This document shows, piece by piece, positions 51,918 through 61,084 of a stretch of 64,000 nucleotides of DNA. Every line of letters begins with the position of its first letter. Position 1 is the first letter of the stretch. Below the pieces are notes generated by a model, which was given only the letters and a program-made list of their open reading frames with translations, did not search any database and was not told where the DNA came from. The translations under genes were made by a program, and so were the position numbers. Source of the DNA: UBA2402 sp044371005 (lineage in GTDB: Bacteria > Planctomycetota > Phycisphaerae > Phycisphaerales > UBA1924); the NCBI GenBank assembly GCA_044371005.1, contig JBILUL010000006.1:9938-73937 (forward strand), read 5' to 3'.

Positions 51918-53054
51918 TCAGGCCTTCTTGGCGGCCTTGTAGAAGGGCAGGGGAGCGACCACAGCGGGAAGTCCGCCGCGGCCGGTATCGACTTCCAGTG
52001 CGGTACCAATGGCGAGCAAATCGCGATCGACAAACGCCATGGCAATGCACTTGCCAAGCGTGGGGCTCGGGCAGCCGCTCGTCACGATGCCAACTTCCTT
52101 GCCATCCTTGCGGATGACCATGCCCTGACGAGCCGAGCGCTTGCCCTCGATCACCAGACCGGCCAGCTTGCGAGCGGGCCCGCCTTCAGCAGCGACCTTC
52201 TTGAGGGCTTCCATGCCGATGAACTTCTCGCCCTTGTCGCCCTGGTCCTTGTCGAGCGAGATGGCAAAGTCAACGCCGCAGGAAAGCGCACAGATCTCTT
52301 CGCCCAGTTCGTGGCCGTAGAGAGGCATGCCAGCCTCCATCCGCAGCGTGTCGCGAGCACCGAGTCCGGCGGGCTTGAGCAGTGCATCAGGTGCCGACAT
52401 GTCGACGCCCTGGAGCAGGTACTTCATCGCCATGTCCACGGCCATGCCAGCGGGCAGAATCACTTCCACGCCATCTTCGCCGGTGTAGCCGGTGCGGCTC
52501 ACGATGATCTTGGTGATGAGCAGGTTCTTCACCGTGAAGCGATACTTCTTGAGCGTCGGCACCTCGCGGCTCACCTTGCCGATCAGATCCATCACCTTGG
52601 GACCCTGCAGCGCCACCATCGCCGTGTCCTTCGTGCGATCTTCCATCGTCTTGAGCGTGAGGTCGCCAGCACGACGCACGTCTTCGAAGTGCTTGAGCAG
52701 CTTCTCGCGATTGCTGGCATTCACGACGACCATGAACTCGTCATCATCAACGCGGTACACGATCACATCGTCCTTCACGCCGCCCTGTTCGTTGCAGACC
52801 AGTGAGTAGCGGCACTGGCCAATCTCCATGTCGCTGATGCGACGGGTGCAGATTCGCTCAAGCAGCTTGCGGGCATGGCGACCGGCCATCTTCACGCGGC
52901 CCATGTGCGAGACATCGAAGATGCCGCCGCTGTTGCGAACCTGGTGGTGCTCCTGCGTCAGGCCCGCGTAGTACATCGCCATTTCCCAGCCGGCGAACTC
53001 CACCATGTGACCCTTGTGTTCGTGATGGAACGAGTTGAGCGGAGTCTTGAGCAC
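51918..53054 (-). CDS. gcvT: Aminomethyltransferase, glycine cleavage T protein
   Basis: This 378-residue enzyme takes the aminomethyl group from the H protein and makes methylene-tetrahydrofolate in the glycine cleavage system. Signatures: LKTPLNSFHHEHKGHMVEFA, FDVSHMGRV, GQCRYSLVCN, RTGYTGEDGVEV and GLGARDTLRMEAGM. The start is GTG with AAGGAT just upstream; a longer frame would add 15 residues with a non-family character. gcvH and gcvP are not in the window, so the system is split. Confidence 0.93.
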   Translation of the reverse strand: MLKTPLNSFHHEHKGHMVEFAGWEMAMYYAGLTQEHHQVRNSGGIFDVSHMGRVKMAGRHARKLLERICTRRISDMEIGQCRYSLVCNEQGGVKDDVIVYRVDDDEFMVVVNASNREKLLKHFEDVRRAGDLTLKTMEDRTKDTAMVALQGPKVMDLIGKVSREVPTLKKYRFTVKNLLITKIIVSRTGYTGEDGVEVILPAGMAVDMAMKYLLQGVDMSAPDALLKPAGLGARDTLRMEAGMPLYGHELGEEICALSCGVDFAISLDKDQGDKGEKFIGMEALKKVAAEGGPARKLAGLVIEGKRSARQGMVIRKDGKEVGIVTSGCPSPTLGKCIAMAFVDRDLLAIGTALEVDTGRGGLPAVVAPLPFYKAAKKA

Positions 53055-53243
53055 GGGAGATCCTTCAGGCGTGTTGGTGCGGGCTGTACCACCGGGCATC
53101 GGAGCCGCAAACTGCTGCGGCGGCCGGGAACCTCAAGCGTAGGAGCCGCGAAGTCGAAAAGAGCGAAAAACGAAGGTGCGGGGAGGGCTCGCCAATGCAT
53201 CGAAATGGGCCGAATGTGCTGACGCTCCTGGCCCGAACGGGTC

Positions 53244-54074
53244 TCAATGCCACGCCGCGTTGTCGATGAGTCGGACCGAGCCGACGCGTGCCGCGATCAG
53301 GGCCCGCCAGGGCCCGCGCGAGCTCTCCGCCACCGGCATCAACGTCGCCGCGTCACGCACTACCGCGTAGTCCGCGACCACCTGCGACGCTTCAAGCTCC
53401 GCCCGCATGATCGCTTCCGCTTCCGTGGGCGTCGAAGCACGCTGACAGGCCCGAAGCGCCCGCGAGAGGCTCAGTCCTCGAACGCGATCCTCGGGCGAGA
53501 GGAAGCGATTGCGGCTGCTCATCGCAAGCCCATCAGGATCTCGCACCGTTTCAACAGGAGCGATCGTCACACCAAGTCCGGCCAGTTTGGTCATCGCCGC
53601 GATGACCTGGAGCTGCTGCCAGTCCTTCTCGCCGAAGTAGGCGACCGAGGGGCGGACCAGTTCGAAGAGACGTTTGACGACGGTGCAGACGCCTTCGAAG
53701 TGGCCGCGGCGCTGGCCGTCTTCAAGCCGCGGCGTGGTTGCCTGCGGCGGAATCGGAGCCGGGCTCAGCACCTCGCCGGGCGGATAGACATCCTCGACGC
53801 TGGGCGCGTACACAATCGAAGCACCCGCGGCTTCGCAGATGACCGCATCACTGTCCAGGGTCTTGGGGTAGCGAGCAAAATCCTTCGGATCATCGAACTG
53901 CGTCGGATTGACGAAGATGCTCACTACGACCATGGTCCCGGGCTCTTGCGCAGCGCGGCGGATGAGTTGGCCATGGCCATCGTGCAGCGCGCCCATCGTG
54001 GGCACAAATGCAACAACACCGCCGGTCGCGGCGACTTCACGGGCAAGTTGAACACGGTCGTGGACGATCTTCAC
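53244..54074 (-). CDS. panC: Pantothenate synthetase
   Basis: This enzyme of about 276 residues joins pantoate and beta-alanine with ATP. Motifs: VPTMGALHDGH (HIGH-type nucleotide loop), FVNPTQF, the KDWQQLQVI pantoate site and SSRNRFLSPEDR (KMSKS-equivalent). I place the start at the GTG just before KIVHDR because the previous stop is 24 nt upstream and the family length is about 280; a longer frame overlaps the upstream gene. It follows a PilZ-like gene on the same strand. Confidence 0.9.
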   Translation of the reverse strand: MKIVHDRVQLAREVAATGGVVAFVPTMGALHDGHGQLIRRAAQEPGTMVVVSIFVNPTQFDDPKDFARYPKTLDSDAVICEAAGASIVYAPSVEDVYPPGEVLSPAPIPPQATTPRLEDGQRRGHFEGVCTVVKRLFELVRPSVAYFGEKDWQQLQVIAAMTKLAGLGVTIAPVETVRDPDGLAMSSRNRFLSPEDRVRGLSLSRALRACQRASTPTEAEAIMRAELEASQVVADYAVVRDAATLMPVAESSRGPWRALIAARVGSVRLIDNAAWH

Positions 54075-54097
54075 GGTCCACAGGGTAGAGCCACCAC

Positions 54098-54556
54098 TCA
54101 CAACGCGGCGGGCGGCTTGATTCGATGATTCGCCCTTGCAGGATTCAACGAGGTCACCCACTCGTTGATCTCAGGGTTCTCTTCCATCACCACCAGTTCG
54201 ATTCCAATCGCATGCCGGCCCTGCGTGGTGTACTCACACCCGACCACCTTGCCCAACAGCGCGGTGGGCACAGCATCGATCATGTGAACCGCGAGCACCA
54301 CCTTGCGCCCAAGGTGGCACATCCGGCGCGATTGGATCACGACATGCGAGCGGCTGAGCTTCACGCCCTTGACCTGCCAGGGAACACCGATGCGTTCCGT
54401 GGCATCGAGCTCCGCCATCGTGATGACCGCGGCGAAGGGATGGCCCTTGATCGCGGCGATGGGCACGGCCTCGATGGGTTCAGCTGGACTCGCTGGCGGC
54501 AATGCCGCGGGGTTCGCGAAGCTACCGGGCGAGGGTTGGTGGCGGAAAATGGGCAT
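54098..54556 (-). CDS. Small protein, possible PilZ-like domain
   Basis: This 152-residue protein has a Pro-rich N-terminus and a C-terminal half of beta character: LSRSHVVIQSRRMCHLGRK, VVGCEYTTQGRHAIGIEL. The order, including a Val-x-Cys strand, resembles PilZ (cyclic-di-GMP) domains, but the canonical RxxxR and DxSxxG are not clearly present. It is the first gene of a likely two-gene unit with panC. The family is a tentative guess. Confidence 0.5.
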   Translation of the reverse strand: MPIFRHQPSPGSFANPAALPPASPAEPIEAVPIAAIKGHPFAAVITMAELDATERIGVPWQVKGVKLSRSHVVIQSRRMCHLGRKVVLAVHMIDAVPTALLGKVVGCEYTTQGRHAIGIELVVMEENPEINEWVTSLNPARANHRIKPPAAL

Positions 54557-54725
54557 CGTGAATGGAACGTCTCCCGCTCACCATCGACCATTTCCCACCC
54601 GCATTCACCCCGGTTGGGGATAGCCCTGCTTCTTTCGCGCACATTCAGCCCGTTGGCTCGCACCAACGGCACAGTTCAACGTCCCAGAAACGCATCCGCC
54701 GCGGCGACCTTACTCTTGCAGGACC

Positions 54726-55367
54726 ATGGCTCCTTCGCTTCACGAGATCTGGCTTCAACGACTCGATGCCGCCGCAGCGAGCCGGCTCAAGCGGGCCCAA
54801 TGGCCCGTGCCGCCATCGCACGCCCCCGCCTGGATCGAAGGCTTCCGCGACGATGTCGGACACCGTCGCCCCGTAGACCCGGCCTTTCTCTCGCACCTGT
54901 GCGGCGTGCCGCTGACGAGCAAGCACCCAATGGCCACGAGCGATGTGGTCCTGTGGGAACAACTGGCGTCTGGCGTGCCGGATGCGGGCGTGATTCAGCC
55001 GCTGCTTGATTCGCATGCGCCGTCGCTGGCGATGTCGTGCCGCGAGATGGGCATTGAGATCTGGACCGAAACTGAGCTGGCGAGTCTGCATGCGTTGTCG
55101 TGGTTGGGAGATGGCTATCGGCCGCGGCTTCACGAAGCCGCGGCATTCGTGATGGCAGAACTCCAACCCGACAACGGAACCAACCATCCATGGGGCATCC
55201 ACTGGTTCGCCCACGTGGAGAGCACAACCGGGGATCGGTACGCCGGGATGTACGCCGAGACGCTGCTGCTCAACGCGGTCAGCAACGGTGGCGTTCCCGA
55301 CCTGTTCAGTGCACTCATCCTGGCCGATGCTGCCAACTGGCTCAGGCAGCATCCAGTGCGAGCGTAA
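54726..55367 (+). CDS. Hypothetical protein
   Basis: This protein of 213 residues starts with a helical segment (LHEIWLQRLDAAAASRLKRAQ), then DVGHRRPVDPAFLSHL, CREMGIEIWTETELASLHAL and WGIHWFAHVESTTGDRYAGM. No signal peptide or membrane segment is seen, and I do not recognise the family. It is rich in Trp and His. An AGGA precedes the ATG. Codon usage is typical of the genome and the length is clean, so it is probably a real gene. Confidence 0.6.
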   Translation: MAPSLHEIWLQRLDAAAASRLKRAQWPVPPSHAPAWIEGFRDDVGHRRPVDPAFLSHLCGVPLTSKHPMATSDVVLWEQLASGVPDAGVIQPLLDSHAPSLAMSCREMGIEIWTETELASLHALSWLGDGYRPRLHEAAAFVMAELQPDNGTNHPWGIHWFAHVESTTGDRYAGMYAETLLLNAVSNGGVPDLFSALILADAANWLRQHPVRA

Positions 55368-55373
55368 ACGAAC

Positions 55374-55398
55374 AACCCCACGCTTGGTGCGTGGGGTT
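55374..55398. terminator. Hairpin terminator between convergent genes
   Basis: A 10-bp perfect stem AACCCCACGC/GCGTGGGGTT with a TTGGT loop lies just after the plus-strand hypothetical gene and 24 nt from the pyrG stop. T-rich sequence (TGTTCGTTT) follows on the minus strand, so it may act mainly for pyrG. Confidence 0.7.
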
Positions 55399-55421
55399 GG
55401 GTTGGTTCGATTCGAATCAGA

Positions 55422-57413
55422 TCAGCCGGCAGTCACGGTGGCGTTCTTGCCGTTGCCCGTTGGGGGCGTCATCCAGCGGCGGAGTTCTTCGGCCCACGGG
55501 TCGCGTGGGTCGATGGCATCGCCGAAGCGGTGCTGGATCGCCGCGGCGATGAGTCCCATGAACATTGGCTGCGGACGCAGCGGCCGGCTCGTCAGTTCCG
55601 GGTGGAACTGGCCACCGATGAAGAACGGATGCGTGGGGATGCCTGCGGGCACATCGGGACCGGGGCGGCGCAGCTCCATGACCTGCATGATGGGCCGCGT
55701 GGGGTGACGACCCGAGAAGACCATGCCGGCATCTTCGAGGCGCTTGATGAACTCGGGTTCCACTTCGTAGCGGTGGCGGAAGCGCTCGCGGATCATCGGG
55801 GCCTTGGAGTACAGGTACGAGGCCAGCGTGCCCGGCGTGATGACCAGATCCTGCGCACCAAGCCGCATCGTGCCTCCAAGACCCTCGATCCGCTTCTGCT
55901 CGGGCAGTTCGCTGATCACCGGGTTGGTCGTGCGCGGGTTGAACTCCGTCGAGGTCGCATCGGTGAGCCCCAGCACATTGCGGGCGAACTCAATGACGGC
56001 GACCTGGAAGCCAAGGCAGATGCCAAGGTAGGGAAGTCCCTTTTCGCGGCAGAACTTCACGCACGAGATCTTGCCCTCAACGCCTCGCGTTCCGAAGCCG
56101 CCAGGAACGATCACCGCATCATGATCACCCAGGTGCTCATGCACGTTCTGATCGTTGATCTCGGTCGTGTCGATCCAGTCGAGATCCACACGCGTGCCAA
56201 GGTGCGTCGAGCAGTGCTCCACGGCCTTGTCGATCGATGCGTACGCATCGCGAAGATTGGCGTACTTGCCGGCCAGCGCCACGCGCACCGTGCGGGGCTT
56301 GGGGGCGGTGAGACGGCGCACGAAGGTTGTCCAGCGTTCACGCGAACGATCTTCGAGCGCGATGTTCGTGCGATCGTGCAGACTCAGGATGGAGAGAATC
56401 TCGCGATCGAGTCCTTCCTGGCGCATCTCATCGGGAATCGTGTAGATGCTCTCGCGATCATGCAGCGAGAAGACGCGTCGCATCGAGACGTTGCTGAACA
56501 TCGCGATCTTCTGCGACACCGTGTCGGAGACGACGCTGCTGGCGCGGCACGCAATCACGTGCGGCTGCACGCCAGCTTCCATGAGCCGCTTGATGCCCAG
56601 CTGCGCCGCCTTGCTCTTTTGCTCGCCCAGTGCCTTGGGCTCGATGATGTACGTCAGCGCCACGAAGCAGCAGGAACCGGGCCCTTCTTCGAAGGCCAGT
56701 TCGCGCAGCGCTTCGATGTAGAAGCCGTTCTCGTAGTCGCCCACCGTGCCGCCGACTTCGATGAAGACCACATCGGCCTTGCGCGTGCCATCGCCCCGGA
56801 CGGCCAGTTCGCGCAGCTTGCGCTTCACTTCGCCCGTCACGTGCGGAATCATCTGCACATCGCGGCCAAGATACGCGCCACGCCGCTCACGCTCGAGGAT
56901 CTCGCTGAAGATCTGACCCGAAGTCGTGAAGTTGCGGCGGCTGAGATTCTGATCGAGCAGTCGCTCGTAGGTGCCAAGATCCATGTCGCACTCGGTGCCG
57001 TCTTCGAGCACGAAGACTTCGCCGTGGCGATAGGGGTTGAGCGTTCCTGAATCGATGTTCAGGTAGCCTTCCATCTTGATGGGAGCGACCACCAGGCCCT
57101 TGTCCTTGAGCATCTTCGCCAGGCTGCTGGCAAAAATGCCCTTGCCAAGACCCGACATCACGGTGCCCAGCACGATCACATACTTGTGGAAGCCCTTCTG
57201 ATATCCCTCGGGGATCGGGCTGTAGAACTCAGAGTCAGCCGACGAGGTAGCCAGGTCGGCCAGCGAGGCTCGACGAGGGCTTGCATCCTGTTCCGGATCA
57301 CCCCACGCGGCGGACTGCCCGGGACCAGTCGCATTGACTGATCGAGCGGGTCGGGCGGAGGGGTTACTGATTGGCTGATGTTGACCGTCGGGCTGACCGG
57401 GCTGGGCGGGCAT
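55422..57413 (-). CDS. pyrG: CTP synthase, divergent form with N-terminal extension
   Basis: This 663-residue glutamine-dependent enzyme converts UTP to CTP. About 75 Pro/Ser/Gln-rich residues precede the synthetase domain, and the total exceeds the usual 540. The nucleotide loop reads GTVMSGLGKGI instead of TGGVVSSLGKGI, the second block reads KMEGYLNIDSGTLNPY instead of KLDPYINVDPGTM, and KTKPTQHS reads QKSKAAQLG. The glutaminase half is normal in its catalytic residues: Cys466 in GICLGF and His604/Glu606 in QFHPEL. These changes sit in substrate-binding segments, so it is a distant paralogue or lineage-specific variant. The ATG before PAQPGQPD is chosen as the first sensible start. Confidence 0.85.
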   Translation of the reverse strand: MPAQPGQPDGQHQPISNPSARPARSVNATGPGQSAAWGDPEQDASPRRASLADLATSSADSEFYSPIPEGYQKGFHKYVIVLGTVMSGLGKGIFASSLAKMLKDKGLVVAPIKMEGYLNIDSGTLNPYRHGEVFVLEDGTECDMDLGTYERLLDQNLSRRNFTTSGQIFSEILERERRGAYLGRDVQMIPHVTGEVKRKLRELAVRGDGTRKADVVFIEVGGTVGDYENGFYIEALRELAFEEGPGSCCFVALTYIIEPKALGEQKSKAAQLGIKRLMEAGVQPHVIACRASSVVSDTVSQKIAMFSNVSMRRVFSLHDRESIYTIPDEMRQEGLDREILSILSLHDRTNIALEDRSRERWTTFVRRLTAPKPRTVRVALAGKYANLRDAYASIDKAVEHCSTHLGTRVDLDWIDTTEINDQNVHEHLGDHDAVIVPGGFGTRGVEGKISCVKFCREKGLPYLGICLGFQVAVIEFARNVLGLTDATSTEFNPRTTNPVISELPEQKRIEGLGGTMRLGAQDLVITPGTLASYLYSKAPMIRERFRHRYEVEPEFIKRLEDAGMVFSGRHPTRPIMQVMELRRPGPDVPAGIPTHPFFIGGQFHPELTSRPLRPQPMFMGLIAAAIQHRFGDAIDPRDPWAEELRRWMTPPTGNGKNATVTAG

Positions 57414-57576
57414 GGGTGAGTGTACGCAAGGGTTCCTTAACCTTCCGCACACGCCGCCGACATTTCGTGCCCGATCGCTGGGACAAGGCCTCTCCGCGAA
57501 ACCCAGAGCCCCAACCGGGCCCGATCGGGCATTCCAAAAAGACAAGCCGGGCGGTTTCCCGCCCGGCAGAAGTCGC

Positions 57577-60066
57577 TTACTGAGCCTTGCCAGCTTCCAG
57601 AGCCCTGCGGACCACCTTCCAAGGCCGGTCCTCGATCTGGCCCCTGATCAGCGTCAGGGTTGGCTCCCCCGCTGCATCCGAGGGCGAAGGAGTCACCCAC
57701 AGCACGCCCCCAAGCCCGCCATTGGCCTCCAGCCACTTGATCGCCCGGTCCTTGGCTTCTGAGGAGTCGTGCGGCGACTGTCCCAGGGCCATTCGAAGCG
57801 TCGCGGCGATCGTCACGTCGCGATCGGATGCCTCCGCGCCACGCAGGGGCGATTCGCCCAGAAGCGTGATGCCTGACTTGGCGAGTCTGCCCGCCAGTTG
57901 CTCGAGCTGCGCGCGGTTGGCCTCGCTCCAAGGCTGCTTGAGATCGTTGATGATGACCAACTCTGCCTGTGCAGCAGGAGCCCCTGCTTCGACGGGCGAG
58001 ATCTGCGAGGTGCTTGCGATGACGCTGGGTGCAGCCGGAGCCGCGGGCGGCACGGGCGCCGCCACGTCCTCAAAGACCGCACCTTCGTCCCACGCCGGGC
58101 CGGTGTTTGAACTCAGGAGAGACTGCGCCTCCACCACTGAGTTCTCCTCGAGGGCTTCGTTCTGTTCGCTGCTCACCAGGACGCCTACGCCGATGATGGC
58201 TCCAACGAAGACGCAAAGGGCCAGTGCCACGCCGCCCTTGGTCGGGTTGGTCTGGAAGTGCTGAGTCGCACGACGTCCATCAAACCTCGCCTTGACGCGG
58301 GCACGGGCGGCATCGACGCGATTTCGGGCGGCGTCCAACTGGGCGGTGGCCGATTGACGCAGTGAAGGGTCCATCAACGGGCGAGGCATTGCTCGGCCCG
58401 CGGCGTGATTCACGGGAATCGGCGGCGGAACCGCACCAAAGGGAACCGGCGCGGTTTCGACGTTGGGCGAAACAGCCCGCGGTGCAGCCGCCGCGGCGTA
58501 CCCGGCGACGTTTTCGTGCCCTTCCACTTCAACCTGGCCATTCCACCAGTTCGTTACCTTGATGCGAGGGACGCGACGGCCTGCCGCGGGAATCGGCGAC
58601 GGGACCACGGGCGAGCCCGCGGCAGCGAATGTCGGGCTGGCTGCAGCACCACCGACCACCGCAGCACCCGCTGCGGCGACAGCAGCCGCGGCGGCGCGAA
58701 CGGCCGCGTCTGCACCGTGATCCACGTCATCGTTCGCCGCGGCGAAGCCGCCTCGCATGCTGGGAAGCTCGAAGGGCTTCACAGCAAACGGATCCTTGGC
58801 CATGGCGACATACTGCAAGTCGGCGAGCATGGCATCGGCGGAGACATAGCGCTTGTCGTACTCGGTCATCGCGCGGCGGATGACCCACTTGATGGATTCG
58901 GGGCAACGGCGAGAGATCTGGCTGAGCACGCCATGAGCGGGGAAGGAATCCTCGACCATGGAGTAGAGCACAGCGCCCGCGGCGAAGACATCGAACTTCG
59001 TGCCATCGACCTCGTGGACCTTCACGCCCTGCAGTGCGCGACGGACGAGCTCCGGATCGCGGAAGTACTCGGTGCCATGCGTGGTCAGGGTCATCGCGCT
59101 GCGGAGGCTGGACACCAGGCCGAAGTCGACCAGGTGTGCCTTGCGATCGGTGCGACTGGCGACGATGATGTTGTCGGGCTTGACGTCCTTGTGCCACAAC
59201 CCGCCGCGGTGGTAGGCTGAGAGCGTGGAGACCAGGTCGATGGCGTAGCCGATGGCGGAAGCAAGCTGTGCGTCGCCGAGGCCACCAGCGGGGCTGGAGG
59301 CATGGAGTTGGCGTGTGACGATGGCGAGGCTCTCGCCGGGCACATAGCGCATCACGTAGTAGAAGCGTTCGGGCGTGAGTTCGTGATCGAGGATGAGCCC
59401 CATGCGCTTGGCGGCATCGAGCGAGCGGCTTTCGCGGACGATCTGTGGGAGGCTGCTGCCTTCGGCGAGGGAGAAGCTCTTGATGACGACCTGGCCGGGT
59501 GCAAGGCCCATGCGCTGCATCGCGGCGGCTTTGACGGCATCGGGCTCGGCGACGTAGAGCTTGGCGCCGCTACCGCCGGAGGCGAGGCTGCCGACGATGG
59601 TGTAGCCTTCGAACTGGCCGCGTTTGCCGCCGGGGCTGTCGGTGCCGCCACGTGGGAGGTCGGCTGTGGGTGCGGCAGCCATGACGGCGGGCAGGCGGCG
59701 TTCGAAGCCTTCGGTGAGGCTCTGGAGGAGGAAGAGGCGAGCGAGGTGGCCGATGCACAGGCGGTAGAGGCAGACTCCGGCGGTGCCCAGTTCGCTGGTG
59801 AGGGCGTTGCCGAAGTGGCGTGACGCGGACCAGCGCCCGATGATGATGTTGCCGAGGATGACGGGGACGTAGAAGGCACTGAGAAGAATGGCACCGACCA
59901 GGCGGAGCAGATCGGAGACCATGCCCCAGATGAACCGGGCGATGTGTGCGATGAAGGCTCCGATGCCCTTGAACACGGGCACGAGGATGAATGCAAAGAG
60001 CACTGCCAGCGCAACGATGGCGAGCAGTGCGAGAATGCCGATGAGGATGGGGCCGAGTACGGTCAT
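57577..60066 (-). CDS. Membrane protein kinase-like protein, HKD catalytic loop
   Basis: This 829-residue protein has two N-terminal membrane segments, then a Hanks-type kinase domain at about 155-430. The Gly loop is LASGGSGAKL, the ATP Lys is Lys196 in VVIKSF, the catalytic loop is WHKDVKPDN (Asp294), with Lys instead of the usual Arg in HRD, and DFG is at Asp314. A Pro/Ala-rich linker follows to a third transmembrane segment at about 611-632 and a C-terminal extracytoplasmic domain (AELVIINDLKQPWSEANR). Its gene follows a sigma factor by 39 nt, so it probably forms a two-gene unit. Activity is likely but not certain given the altered loop. Confidence 0.82.
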   Translation of the reverse strand: MTVLGPILIGILALLAIVALAVLFAFILVPVFKGIGAFIAHIARFIWGMVSDLLRLVGAILLSAFYVPVILGNIIIGRWSASRHFGNALTSELGTAGVCLYRLCIGHLARLFLLQSLTEGFERRLPAVMAAAPTADLPRGGTDSPGGKRGQFEGYTIVGSLASGGSGAKLYVAEPDAVKAAAMQRMGLAPGQVVIKSFSLAEGSSLPQIVRESRSLDAAKRMGLILDHELTPERFYYVMRYVPGESLAIVTRQLHASSPAGGLGDAQLASAIGYAIDLVSTLSAYHRGGLWHKDVKPDNIIVASRTDRKAHLVDFGLVSSLRSAMTLTTHGTEYFRDPELVRRALQGVKVHEVDGTKFDVFAAGAVLYSMVEDSFPAHGVLSQISRRCPESIKWVIRRAMTEYDKRYVSADAMLADLQYVAMAKDPFAVKPFELPSMRGGFAAANDDVDHGADAAVRAAAAAVAAAGAAVVGGAAASPTFAAAGSPVVPSPIPAAGRRVPRIKVTNWWNGQVEVEGHENVAGYAAAAAPRAVSPNVETAPVPFGAVPPPIPVNHAAGRAMPRPLMDPSLRQSATAQLDAARNRVDAARARVKARFDGRRATQHFQTNPTKGGVALALCVFVGAIIGVGVLVSSEQNEALEENSVVEAQSLLSSNTGPAWDEGAVFEDVAAPVPPAAPAAPSVIASTSQISPVEAGAPAAQAELVIINDLKQPWSEANRAQLEQLAGRLAKSGITLLGESPLRGAEASDRDVTIAATLRMALGQSPHDSSEAKDRAIKWLEANGGLGGVLWVTPSPSDAAGEPTLTLIRGQIEDRPWKVVRRALEAGKAQ

Positions 60067-60105
60067 GGGCGGCGCTTCCTGGCTGGAAGGAGCAAGAGAA
60101 ATCCC

Positions 60106-60870
60106 TTACACGAGCCGCGATGCCTGATCTGCCCGCCGGAGTTCGGCCTGGCGGTGATGAATCTCCGCGATGGCCTCGTCAAAGAGCAGATCGTCAGAAG
60201 CGGCTGTCTCCTGTTTGGGAGTCAGGTCGATCCCGTTTCGCGCTGCTTCTTCAAGTTCCTCACGGGTGAAGGAGTAGGTCTGGATGACGGTCGCGAGTTT
60301 TCCCCGGAGCAGTTCGCGGACCTTTGCTGCTCGGCGGCTGACGGTGGGCTCGCTGATGCCCAGTGCCGCGGCGACTTCCTTGCCGGGCTTGTTCTCCAGC
60401 ACCCGCATGGAGTAAATCGCAAAGTCGGTAAAGTCGCTTTCCTTCTCGGCGGCCTTGAGCGCGGCTTCGACCTTCGCGGCAAAGACCTGCTGCTCATAGT
60501 GGGCATCGACACTGATTCCAGGTGCAGCACCCATCCAGCTGTCATCCAGCTCCATGGCGCGGCGGGAGCCTCCCCGCTTCTGGGCACCGCGGCGGTCGAG
60601 TTCATCGCCCAGCACGTGCTTTGCGATGGCAAGCAGCCATGTGGAGAACCGGGCCCCGCGGGTGGGGTCATACCTGTCAATTGATTCAGAAAGGGCGGCG
60701 AGGGTCTCCTGGGAAAGATCTCGGACGGTTTCAACGCCGATCCGGCCCTTGCCCCATTTGGTGAGCTGGGCCCGGACGACGGGCCCGAACACTTCCCAAA
60801 GCTCGAACCACGCGGCCTGGTCATTGCAGCGCAGGCGCTTCACGAAGCCTGTGGTCATCGGGGTGATCAT
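60106..60870 (-). CDS. Sigma-70 family (ECF-like) sigma factor upstream of the kinase gene
   Basis: This 254-residue factor has region 2 (AWFELWEVFGPVVRAQL and ARFSTWLLAIAKHVLGDEL) and region 4 (NKPGKEVAAALGISEPTVSRR), and the C-terminus is extended and acidic. The ATG directly before ITPMTTG is preferred to a TTG two codons earlier. It is 39 nt upstream of the kinase-like gene, mirroring the sigma-kinase unit at 25.9-29.1 kb, and divergent from the coiled-coil gene. No recognisable anti-sigma gene is beside it. Confidence 0.85.
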   Translation of the reverse strand: MITPMTTGFVKRLRCNDQAAWFELWEVFGPVVRAQLTKWGKGRIGVETVRDLSQETLAALSESIDRYDPTRGARFSTWLLAIAKHVLGDELDRRGAQKRGGSRRAMELDDSWMGAAPGISVDAHYEQQVFAAKVEAALKAAEKESDFTDFAIYSMRVLENKPGKEVAAALGISEPTVSRRAAKVRELLRGKLATVIQTYSFTREELEEAARNGIDLTPKQETAASDDLLFDEAIAEIHHRQAELRRADQASRLV

Positions 60871-61084
60871 GCTCAAAGTCTATCGCTCCCTGAGCCTGCT
60901 GGGGAGGTCCGAAGTGGTCCTTCATGCGGCGGAAGATATTCGGGCGATCAGATGTGAAACTGGCAGAAGCGGTTTCCCAATGACCTGTCACCGAATCGTC
61001 GCACATGCCTCAAAGCCGACCAGGAAGGTGCGTCACCTGCCAGGACGAGCGAGAAGGCCGACCGGTTTGATGGAGGTTCCCACC

